This document shows positions 1 to 9,200 of a stretch of 17,855 nt of DNA, in pieces. Location of the stretch: contig PWOE01000079.1 of assembly GCA_003557585.1 (NCBI GenBank), positions 1 to 17,855 of the forward strand, read 5' to 3'. The position numbers and the translations under genes were made by a program. Every line of letters begins with the position of its first letter. The stretch's first letter is position 1. This DNA is from Candidatus Nealsoniibacteriota bacterium. GTDB lineage: Bacteria; Patescibacteriota; Minisyncoccia; Minisyncoccales; CSSED10-335. The notes under the pieces were generated by a model that searched no databases, was not told where the DNA came from, and saw only the letters and a program-made list of their open reading frames with translations.

Positions 1-1
1 A

Positions 2-244
2 CGAGCACAGGTTGTAGGTGAAGACGCTTCTGAGATACCTTTTAGTATTGGTGCTCCTGTAAGTATTTTTGCTGTAAACTGGGAGAACAGATATATGCTT
101 TTTATACCTTATGAATCTGAATTAAACAACACGGCAATAGTTATTAACAGGAATGACGCAATATCTATCTTTGATAACCAGAAATTTCAAGGAATGATAC
201 ACGATTTCGGGGATAGGTATTTTACTGTGGGCATGATACGATAA
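2..244 (+). CDS. 3' end of unknown phage protein (5' truncated)
   Basis: An open frame enters from the left edge and stops at a TAA at 242-244. It encodes at least 80 residues with alternating hydrophobic and polar residues, suggesting beta structure (for example FAVNWENRYMLFIPYE), and ends FTVGMIR. Its stop overlaps the next ATG by one base (TAATG), so it is very likely translationally coupled to the downstream tail-type protein. A virion or tail role is inferred only from position and the beta-rich look. I do not recognise a family, and the start lies outside the window. Confidence 0.75.
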   Translation, partial: RAQVVGEDASEIPFSIGAPVSIFAVNWENRYMLFIPYESELNNTAIVINRNDAISIFDNQKFQGMIHDFGDRYFTVGMIR

Positions 245-1365
245 TGGGTAAGATAACCTTTAAAGAAATTAATAATATTGAAGATTTGGAAATTAAGGTT
301 TATGCTGACGCAGAAAGAACAAATCTTATAGGTGCCGTAATAACTGACAATACAGGCGAGGCAGAGTTTACTCCACCTGAAATTGGAACTTATTATTATA
401 CAATAGAGGAACACTTTTACAAAACACAAGAAGACTCTTTCGGGGTGGAAGGAATAGATGGTTTTTATTTACCTTCTAAATATGAAATAAAAGACCTGCG
501 AATTAAAATGGACGAAATAAACTTTGATAATTTTGACGAAGAGAAATTCGAAGCCTTAGTAGACGCAGTAGACATCAATTACTGGTCTTCAACTGAAGCG
601 GCGGGAACAGAATGGGCTGAAGAATTTGCTTGGATGTGGTATCAGGGGGATTTTGCACCCGAGCCCGGTATGTATAGGGCTACGAAGGATTGGGCCAATA
701 GTGTGAGAGCCGTTAAAAAAGGAGCAGACAATACCCCTTTGCCATACATAATATTTGACCCCACAGATTATGGTGGGTCAGGTGAGCCCTATAGGCTGTT
801 TATTTACCCTTACGAGGAGAGTAAAAAATGGAGTCCTCACGAGAGCATCACAGGAGCAACAGATGAATTTGACGGAGAAGCAAACACCGCAATATTAGTG
901 GGAGATACCCCTACAGCTGAAGACTACCCAGCTGCTGAGTATTGTTCCGACGCCGAGTTTATTCATGACGGTGAGGTTCTTTTTGAAATGGAAAGATTTA
1001 GAGGTTCTGTATTCAGGTATGGAAAAGCAGGGACAGATAGTAATGTCCCAATAAAATATATATGGCATTCCGCGTTCTTTAAAATAGACCCGATTATGTT
1101 AGATAAACAGCTTTTTGAGGCGAGAATAATGTATATATTAGACAAAGTTTCTCCCATAAAGTTTCTCTACCGCTACGATATGGAAGAGAAATGGAAGGTG
1201 GTTGAGTTTGAAACAACAGGGGAATTGAAAGTGGAAATGAAGAAGCTTTGTATTTCTCAAGGCTACGGAAAGAACATTCAAATAGGTTTTGAGATTGAAG
1301 ATATTGATTCAAACCCTGAGATACAGGCGGTTGAACTTATTACAGAAGAAATGGAGCCTTACTGA
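244..1365 (+). CDS. Tail/receptor-type protein with Ig-like and rearranged DUF1566 (C-type-lectin-like) regions
   Basis: This 373-residue protein shows three regions. Residues about 13-70 resemble a small Ig-like/Cna-B-type beta sandwich (IKVYAD, TDNTGEAEF, GTYYYTIEE, then a closing strand). Residues about 70-160 match the C-terminal half of the DUF1566/Lcl domain: GFYLPSKYE (73-81), YWSSTE (113-118) and NSVRAVKK (152-159). Residues about 165-245 match the N-terminal half of the same domain family: YIIFDP, then KKWSPHESITGA, GEANTAI and YPAAEYCSD. In the canonical family this part comes before the LPSK segment. The last 120 residues are a beta-rich module ending in a hydrophobic strand pattern, of a type common at the C-termini of phage tail proteins. 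Such domain sets are typical of host-recognition proteins, so a receptor-binding or adhesin role is inferred. It contains two cysteines (234, 336), unlike the following genes. The start ATG overlaps the previous stop by one base. Confidence 0.8.
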   Translation: MGKITFKEINNIEDLEIKVYADAERTNLIGAVITDNTGEAEFTPPEIGTYYYTIEEHFYKTQEDSFGVEGIDGFYLPSKYEIKDLRIKMDEINFDNFDEEKFEALVDAVDINYWSSTEAAGTEWAEEFAWMWYQGDFAPEPGMYRATKDWANSVRAVKKGADNTPLPYIIFDPTDYGGSGEPYRLFIYPYEESKKWSPHESITGATDEFDGEANTAILVGDTPTAEDYPAAEYCSDAEFIHDGEVLFEMERFRGSVFRYGKAGTDSNVPIKYIWHSAFFKIDPIMLDKQLFEARIMYILDKVSPIKFLYRYDMEEKWKVVEFETTGELKVEMKKLCISQGYGKNIQIGFEIEDIDSNPEIQAVELITEEMEPY

Positions 1366-1574
1366 TGAATTGGATAGGGGAAGAAACTACACGACCTGAT
1401 ATAAACCCTTTAGAAAAAATGGTAAAAGAAAAAGAAGAACAGGTTTCTATGTTGGAGCAAGAGCTTGATGAAGTGAAACAAAAACTTGATATATTTAGTA
1501 TAAGAGAAGAAGGCGGACTTTACTATCTAAGGGTTAGAACAAAGGTGGGACCCAAGGAAGTCCAGATAACATAA
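1365..1574 (+). CDS. Small coiled-coil protein
   Basis: This 69-residue protein starts at an ATG that overlaps the previous stop by one base (TGATG). Residues about 15-46 are heptad-like and highly charged (EKMVKEKEEQ, LEQELDEVKQKLD), indicating a coiled coil. The last 20 residues form a likely beta hairpin (LYYLRVRTKVGPKEVQI). It has no cysteine. Its position between a tail-type protein and the ejection-type genes suggests a virion accessory protein or chaperone. I recognise no family. Confidence 0.75.
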   Translation: MNWIGEETTRPDINPLEKMVKEKEEQVSMLEQELDEVKQKLDIFSIREEGGLYYLRVRTKVGPKEVQIT

Positions 1575-1593
1575 AAAAGAGAGGTGATATAAA

Positions 1594-2268
1594 ATGTTGG
1601 GAATAATAAGTTTAGCTGTAAGTGCAGCCGCAACAGCATTCTCTGCCTATAAGGGACATCAAGCTCAAGCAGCTCAAGAGAAAGCAATAGACAGAGCCCG
1701 AGACATAGCGGAAGAAAGGGTTGACTATATACCCATGTCCGACGAGGAAGCTCAAGCAATAACGGAATGGGTTGACGCTATGTTTCAAGAGCAAGTAATA
1801 GAGCAGAGAGGTTCTGAAATAGAGCAAATGGCAGCGGCAGGATATGACCCGGAAGTTGCAATGGGTCAGATAACGGCAAGGTTTGAGCCTATAAGGCAGC
1901 GAATGATTAACCAGACACTACTGGGGCTTAAAGCTCAGGACAATGTAATGGAGAGGCAACATCAAATGTTTGAAGATATGAGGGTTTTACAAAACCAACT
2001 TGCCTTGGAAATGGGTGAAGTCCAGATAGCAGGGCAGCAAGAGGAAAGGGCAGCTCATATGTGGGGGGGTATAGCGGGTCTTGGTGCTCAAGTTGCAGGT
2101 CAGACAGGGCTATTCGAACCTTCGACAGATACACAGGACACACAAGAACCTCGATTCCGTCCGGAGTTTTACACTCCTCAAACCACGCCTCAAACCCCGT
2201 TAAGGGTTGGGGAACAGAGAGAGGGGTCTTTGAGATTGCCTTTATGGAGAGGGAGAGGAGAACAATAA
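1594..2268 (+). CDS. Putative internal virion / ejection protein A
   Basis: This 224-residue protein is preceded by a strong ribosome binding site (GAGAGGTGAT, 1580-1589) in a short gap, which supports the ATG at 1594. Residues 2-19 are a hydrophobic, alanine-rich helix (IISLAVSAAATAFSAYKG). Residues about 25-155 are long amphipathic, glutamine- and alanine-rich helices (QAQAAQEKAI, QMFEDMRVLQNQLALEMGE). A glycine-rich segment (WGGIAGLGAQVAGQTG) and a proline/threonine-rich polar tail follow. This architecture resembles the small membrane-interacting internal proteins of podoviruses (T7 gp14-like). That is an analogy of layout, not a proven homology. It contains no cysteine. Position directly upstream of two more helical proteins and the giant protein supports an ejection-complex role. 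Confidence 0.7.
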   Translation: MLGIISLAVSAAATAFSAYKGHQAQAAQEKAIDRARDIAEERVDYIPMSDEEAQAITEWVDAMFQEQVIEQRGSEIEQMAAAGYDPEVAMGQITARFEPIRQRMINQTLLGLKAQDNVMERQHQMFEDMRVLQNQLALEMGEVQIAGQQEERAAHMWGGIAGLGAQVAGQTGLFEPSTDTQDTQEPRFRPEFYTPQTTPQTPLRVGEQREGSLRLPLWRGRGEQ

Positions 2269-2555
2269 TGACTATAAACAGACCTTCACCTGAAACAATG
2301 GTGTTTGCCCTTGGGAGACTAAGGGAAGCAGGACGGTCCAGTGCCCAAATACAAGAGTTCTTAACAGGAATGGGTTATAACACCCAAGGAGACCTTATGA
2401 TGTTAAAACAGGTGGGACAGGAAATGAAAGAGAACCCTTCTAAAGCTCATGAGGTGTTTGGAAGCCTTGATGATAGGCTGGAAGGGTATTTAGGGAGCCC
2501 TGGGTTTTCTTCGGAAACCAGAGATATACTAAAAGACACATTAGGGGGTGAATAA
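2268..2555 (+). CDS. Small helical virion-associated protein
   Basis: I place the start at the ATG at 2268, which overlaps the previous TAA by one base and has GGGAGAGGAG just upstream; the frame stays open further upstream, but that part lies inside the preceding gene. The product is 95 residues, mostly helical (ETMVFALGRLREAGRSSAQI, MLKQVGQEMKENPSKA), cysteine-free and acidic at the C-terminus. No family is recognised. The gene lies inside the putative ejection-protein operon and is probably co-translated with its neighbours. Confidence 0.72.
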   Translation: MTINRPSPETMVFALGRLREAGRSSAQIQEFLTGMGYNTQGDLMMLKQVGQEMKENPSKAHEVFGSLDDRLEGYLGSPGFSSETRDILKDTLGGE

Positions 2556-2556
2556 A

Positions 2557-3285
2557 ATGGCAGATATACCAAGAATACAAACGCCGCAAGCCGACACTGC
2601 CAGAATAATCCAGCAAGCTATGCCGCAACACGCTTCCCCAACAGGAGAAGAAATGGCTCTCCAGGCGGTGGCGAGTGCTATTGGAGGATATACGGAAGGG
2701 AGAACAGAAAGAACAAGAGCAGCCTCGGAAGCGGAAAGGATTGCTTGGGAGAGAGGTATAGAAGAGAGAGGTGTAAGAGCCACAGAAGAAGATGTAGCAA
2801 CTCGCAGGGCAGACGCTGAGACCAGAAGGATAGCCGAGACAAGAAAGTGGCAAGAACTGGCAATGCAGGCAACGGAAACGGACGGGATATGGGATAATGT
2901 CCCCGAGTCAGTAAGAAGGGCATACCGTCTGGCTTACGGTCAGATAAAAGGGGGGTTTATGGCTTCCCAAACCGACGCAGGTTGGCAGAAGATAACTGAT
3001 GTGGATTGGGGAAACCCCTCTCATGTCTCACACTTGCTTGACGCAACAAGTATGGGTGAGCTTGACGCTGTTACCGACCAGTTTCCTGAAATAGAAGGTA
3101 GGGTTCAAGAGCTAAGGCAGGAAATAAAAACGCAGCAAATGATTCAGGCGGTAGAAGAATTTCCCAACTCGGACTCGCCTGAAACCAGACAACATATCCA
3201 AAGGGCTATGGATTTCTACGGAACAGACAACCCTGTTCTTGCTGTAAGAAAAACACTGCAAGCACTTGCTCGGGTTAATCAATAA
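2557..3285 (+). CDS. Putative internal virion / ejection protein B
   Basis: Two starts are possible: a GTG at 2548 that overlaps the previous gene, and an ATG at 2557. I prefer the ATG because AGGGGGTG (2543-2550) sits six bases before it as a ribosome binding site. The 242-residue product has a proline/glutamine-rich N-terminus and an alanine-rich segment (MALQAVASAIGGYTEG). A long, arginine- and glutamate-rich helix with coiled-coil character follows (ERTRAASEAERIAWERGIEE, TRRADAETRRIAETRKW), and then a globular helical C-terminus. There is no cysteine. The gene abuts the giant protein gene directly (TAA then ATG). An ejection-complex or core role is inferred from position and composition. 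Confidence 0.7.
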   Translation: MADIPRIQTPQADTARIIQQAMPQHASPTGEEMALQAVASAIGGYTEGRTERTRAASEAERIAWERGIEERGVRATEEDVATRRADAETRRIAETRKWQELAMQATETDGIWDNVPESVRRAYRLAYGQIKGGFMASQTDAGWQKITDVDWGNPSHVSHLLDATSMGELDAVTDQFPEIEGRVQELRQEIKTQQMIQAVEEFPNSDSPETRQHIQRAMDFYGTDNPVLAVRKTLQALARVNQ

Positions 3286-6200
3286 ATGTCAAATAAAGAG
3301 AGAGACTTTTTAAGAGAGATAGGTCTTTTAGATTCCCCTGAAGATGTTGGAAAACCCGACACTGAGGGAGTTCCTGATGTTGGAAAACCCGACATCTCCG
3401 ACTCAAAATCAGAAAGGGAGTTCCTTTCATCTGTGGGTCTCCTGCCAGAAGATGAAAAAGAAAGACAACCCGAGCCGGGGTCTCTCTTTGGTAGGGTTGC
3501 TGAAACTCTTCGCCGTCCTATGGATAGGATTAGAGATGTTCTGCGAGGGGAAAAAGAACCTATTGAAGATGAAGAAGTTTACGAGAAAGTTCCCCCTGGA
3601 ACTCCTCTGCCGGGAAAGGTGGAGTTTCCAGGAGATGTCGAGCTCGAACCAGACATAACACCGAAAGAAGATGACCCCACTCTTGCCAAAAGGGTGGAAG
3701 GTTTGGCAAAGAAAACGGCAATCTTGCCACTTATACCGGCAAAAGAAATATATAAAAGGTGGGTGGAAGGGAAAGAGAAAACTTTCTTAGACAACTACGA
3801 GGCACTTATTAGGTCTGGTCTTCCTGAGGAGATAAGAAATGAAACGCTGTTTGACTATGAAATAAAAGTTGTTGATGAGGCAGTCCCCGAGGGTAGGTTT
3901 GTTTTTAGGGATAGATACCCTGATGAGAGACCTGCTTTAGCCACGCTTATACCGCCTGTTGCACTGGCAACTCTCGACATAGGAAGGGAGATAGACCACG
4001 CCACTGACGGGTTCTACTCTAACTTCTACGAGTTATCCACAGGGCGTAAGGCTGCCTTTGAGGTCCCGCACCCTGACGACCCTGACAAAAAAATAGTGGG
4101 TGAAGTTCCGTTTCGTAGGTTAATAGAGGAAGGAATGTTAGCGGCGTCTTCTGACATAGGGCTTCCGCCGAGTATGACTGCTGCTTTTATTTTGGCAACA
4201 GACTTTGCCCCTGAAGACGCACAGGAATTAGCATTCAGAGCTGGTGTTATACTTGCTATGAAGGTGGCTCTGGGTGGTATTGTTAAAGAGGTGGGGGACT
4301 TTGCTTCCGCCGCCAAGACAGCTAAAGCAGAGCAGTTTAGCCTTGAAGTTAAATCTAAATGGCCCGACTTCTATGGGGAACTAAACTCTCAGGTTAAGTT
4401 TCTTAAAAGGAATGCGGACAAGTTTCAAGAATCACCTCACAAATTCTATGCGGCGTGGAAGAGAATTATGGAGAAAATGTCTGCCAAGGCTCATGATAAA
4501 GGACTCGAAGACCTATCAAAAGAGCTTGCGGCTAAGGCTCAAAACCCGACAGCAAATATACCTCATGCCGGCAAAATCCCTGCCAATGTGGCAAGGCAAA
4601 TAAATATAGTTCAAGACCCGGCAAAAAAACTATGGTATTCTACCGAGCAAGACCCTGTCAGAGGGTATGTCAAAACGAAAGTAAGGCTCGATAGAAACCC
4701 ACTGGTTGACATGGTAAAAGATTCGTCTAAGAAGGTAGGTAAGAAGGTTGAGCAGATTGCAGCTGGGAAAGAACCAGACCTTGGTCCCTGGAGTAGGAAA
4801 GCAGAGCGGCTTGCCAATAAAGTCGAGAAGAAATTCAGTGCTGGAAAGATAACGAAGGCTGAAGCCAGGCGAGAGCTGGTAGAAATAGCAGCGAAATGGC
4901 AACAGAAGTTGACCAACGAACTGCCTTTGCCACACGAAAAGTTAGGAGTTACAGGTGTTCCTCCTGAAGAGTTTTATGTTTTAGGTAAGAAGTTCCAGCC
5001 AGTTATAGAACAGATTCAGCAGGGTAAAAGCTCCAGCTCGGTTGGGTATGACTCCTTCATAAAGGAAGTGGCAAGAAGTATTGCAAGGAAGTCTGGCAAG
5101 AAGTCTGTCTTAGACGCAACAAAAGCCGCGGCTTCCCTTGAAGACATTAAACTTAAGCAAGCTCAACAACTTTTAAACCATATAAAAAAGACATTCCCAA
5201 AGCTGACGCAGGAAGACCTTACCACCCTTGCTGTTTCGCTTACGGTTCCGCACGAACAAACCAAAGAACTACTTGAAACACAGGCGAAGATGATAGAGGA
5301 CGGGACATTCGAGGACTTAAGAGAGGCGTGGGTTGTCAGGGAGAAGGCAAGACAGGAAGCGACCAAGTATGCAAGGTCAAGAGAGGCAAGGCAAACGACA
5401 GACGAAAAGGGTCCAGAAGAGGTAGATAAAGAGGAAGAAACCAAACGGATATTCAGGGTTGAAGGAGTTGATGAGGAAGGGGCTGAAGTAGAGTGGGAAG
5501 GGTTCGCAGAGACTGCGGAACTGGCTCAAGAGAAAGCTATAAACGCAAGGGGATTGACAGATGTTTCCTCGGTAAATGTTGCTGTTCAAACAGAAGACCT
5601 CGTAAAGGTAGAGAACACTATCATAGGTTCTATGGACAGCTTAAGGGACAACGAGTTTAGGCTGTTCCAAAAGTTAGACCCGACAGGTGGGAGGGAACTT
5701 CGGTATGAGATAGCCTTGCCACTTATGAGGGGGGACATAGATTTAGGTCAGGCTCAAAGAAGGTTAAGAAGAAGTATCAACCAAGTGAACGATTACTTTT
5801 TTAATTTTGAGCAGGGGAACGCAGGGTTTCTTCGAGACGAGACTTTAAATATAGACCACCCAGGGACATACACACCCACAGGTGTTAAAAGAAAAAAAGT
5901 TACCAAAGATATGAGGAAGAGTTTGAGGGGTAGGTATGAATCCGCCATGGCTCGAGTTTCTTTAGATTACAGAGATGTTTCAAGGTTGGCACAGTTTTTA
6001 GGGGAGAACCTTCAAGCAGGTGGAAAGGATTTTAACCATTTTAATTTAAGAACAGGAAAGGGTGTCCCGCTAAACCAGCACAGGCAAGCCATACACGCCA
6101 TAGAGGAGAGCTCTTTCTCCGTGGAGAATTGGGAGAGGGCAATGGCTTTTCTTGAAGGGGAGGTTGCTTCTGCATACACTGAAGTTGTCAGAGATAAGGC

Positions 6201-9200
6201 GGCAGAGAACTTAGGCAGAATTCTGGCAGAGAAAAGAGAAAGGGTTGGAGATGAGTTTGGCAGGTTCTTAGATGATGTAGAGAAGAAAGAGGTTGAACAG
6301 GCGGAATCAACTCTCGATGAAATGGCAAGGCAAGTTGAGGACAGGACTAAACTTCTCTACCCCGCCGAGCAAGCCCGGGCACTGGCAGAGATGTTGAAAA
6401 GAAAACCAAATAAAGAACTTAAACTAATCAACGCAGTCGTAAGGACTGGACGAGTAAGGATAACTACTGTTCACCCCGACCATGTCATGAGGTATATACC
6501 CAAAGACGAGGAAAAGTTAATGAGCGTATACTTTACTGACGACTCGACCGCTCCGATGTTGCAGGACATCGTGGACAAAACATATAACACCACGACGACA
6601 GAACTTAAAGCCATTGAGGAATTCTTTAAAGCCCGCAGGAAAGTTCAGGAGTATCATATGGCAAGAATGGCATTTAGTCTTGGCAAAAAACTGGCAAAAA
6701 ATGACAAGACAAAAAACATACGGGTTGACCTCGAGGAGGCAGTTCACATACACGGAATCAGTGCAGCAGAAGCTGTGGAGAAAAACCAAGGGAACATTCT
6801 GGAAGCCTCGGATATCGAGGTGGCGGCTGCATATAAAGATTACATATCAGTCAGTGCCGACAACCTGAAGAGGATTAGAGATATCGGGAGAGAGTTCCCC
6901 AATATAAGCTTTACGGGACACCAAACAGGCGGAAGCTCCGAGGAGATAGCGGCACTGTTTCAGGTTTACAGGAAAAATATTGAGTCGGTCCACGCAATAT
7001 ATATCTTGCCAGACGGAACTATTGGGGGGCACGACTTAATATCGACAGGGAGTGGAAGGTCAGTTGCTTTAAGGGAGTCTCACTACGAGTCTATGTCGGA
7101 GAAAGCAACCAAATTAAACGCTCAAGAGGTTGTTCTTCTTCATAACCACCCGACCGGCAGGGTCTCCCCTTCCGCAGCGGACACAAAGTCTTTTAAATTT
7201 ATAAACGATAAAGACCAGCGGTTTACTAAATCGATAATAATTAATGAGGGAGTGTTTTCTGTTATAAAAAGAGGTGGTGTAGATTACATGGACAACCTTC
7301 CGTTAAGAGATTTGGAGAACTCAATACTTGACGCGAAGAATAATGTTCTTGTGGAGTATGGAGAGTTCACTGTCTCCTCTGAGTCAAGAATACCTTTACA
7401 TGGGTTGTTGGGGACAGATGACAACTTAGTTAATCTTATAAAGAACGACGAGATTTTCAAAGAAAACAAGGCGATATTGTTTTGGATTAACACCACCACC
7501 AATAGGCTAAGAGGTGCAGAGCCTATTGATATAGAGCAGCTGGGAGAGCCTGAGGTTAGAGATTTACTTTACTCGCGGCAAGAGTTAGACCCCGAGTCAG
7601 ATTTGAAAATAGTTTTACCGAAAGATTTCCATTATTCAATGGGTGAGTCAGAGGAAATGCAGGCGTTAAAGAAGTTTAAATCCTTTATGGTTCAGAGCAT
7701 ACCGGAAGAGCTTTACTTGGCAGCGGAAGGGGAAACCAATCCTCCTTATTGGCTTTCAGATATCCTTGTTGTTGACCCTGAGGCAAACGAGTATTACACC
7801 ATACAAGGACACCCCGAATATAAGGGGACTTCTGAAATAGTTATGTCTTATAACTTTCGAAACTATCTACGAACAGAGATAGGGAAGCTTAACATAAAAA
7901 AAGGACACAATGACTTCTTCATGGAGTTCCAAGAGAAGGGAGACATAAGAACAATAGACCAGATAAAAGAATCCACGCAAGAATACGATGTGGAGTGGGG
8001 TGCCATTCCGGCAGACGCACCCGTAAGGCAAGTAAACATGGACGGAATCTTTGACCCAGACGAAGACCAGGTTATCCAAGACCAGGAGTTTAACGAGAAA
8101 TTAAACAACAAGATAAAGTTCGGGTATTCAGATGTCAGTGCAGGGTTTTTAGAGAAGGGAGTAGGAGGTATAAGCAAGAGGCTAAGAGGAGTCCTCTCCC
8201 ATTTCTTTAACTTTTCTGAAATGGAACAGATTGACCCGCAGTTTCACAGGGTAATGAGAGATGTCTTTAATATGTTGGGGGCTCGGTATGACTTAATGAA
8301 AGCTATCATGTTTGAGATAGGAGAGACACCCAAGATAAAAGGAATGAGTCAAGAAGAAGTGTCAGGGCTTGCCATTGTGGCAGCCCAAGACCCCCGGTAT
8401 GCTGTGCCTCGAGAGTTGGAAGACTTGGTTCTTAAAACAAGATATGTATTAAACACCTTTAAGAACTGGCAGTTAGAGAAGGGTGTCTTCAAAAATCCCT
8501 ACCCCGAAAACCAGATAGAACAGATAGACACCATGATAGAGGAGCTCTCCACACAACTTAAAGCTCTTACCCAAAAGAAAGCGAAAGAAATCAGAAGGGA
8601 AAAGATATCTTTTCTTGAGGAGTATCGCCGGGACTTACAGCAGTTGAAATACATGACACACTTGCCAGTAGTTCGTGCCGTAATGGAATCAAAGACAGAC
8701 AAACTATTAAGAATGAAAAACATTGAGAAAGTAAAGGCTTTTAGGAAAAAGCAGAGAACTTTCAGGACGAACATGACTTCTAAATACAGGCAGAGGGTGG
8801 GGGAATTAGCACCCCTGAAAAGGAGAATGGCAGAGTATGACAAGTTGAATACCTCTTTAAACAGGGCTTTAAGTCAGGGGTTTAGTCAGGAAGCAAACGC
8901 TATTCAAAGAGAAATCGACAGACTCAAGTCCACCCCAGTAGAGGTTCCGACTCTTGGTTGGTGGCTCCAACAGGAGTATAACGGACAGCCGATACTTACT
9001 TACGAAGATATTCAATGGGAAGAAGTGTTAATGGAATACGGGGGGCGTGCCATATATAAGCTGGGCTTTAGACATTTGATTAATTACCTGAGAGAAAGGA
9101 AGCTTATTATCAGTGAGTCCGAGATGAGCTCCGAGGACAGGTATGCAAACAAAACCCTTAATGACAACAAATGGCAACAGTTGGCAAGCATTACAAACAA

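Noticed and set aside
244..1365. Diversity-generating retroelement variable region
   Set aside because: No reverse transcriptase or template repeat is in the window, and the candidate segment lacks the AAY-rich codons typical of such regions. Kept only as a low-level possibility for the full contig.
2061..2267. Longer N-terminus for the 95-residue protein
   Set aside because: It would lie wholly inside the preceding gene in another frame. The ATG at 2268 has a ribosome binding site and the same TAATG junction as the neighbours.
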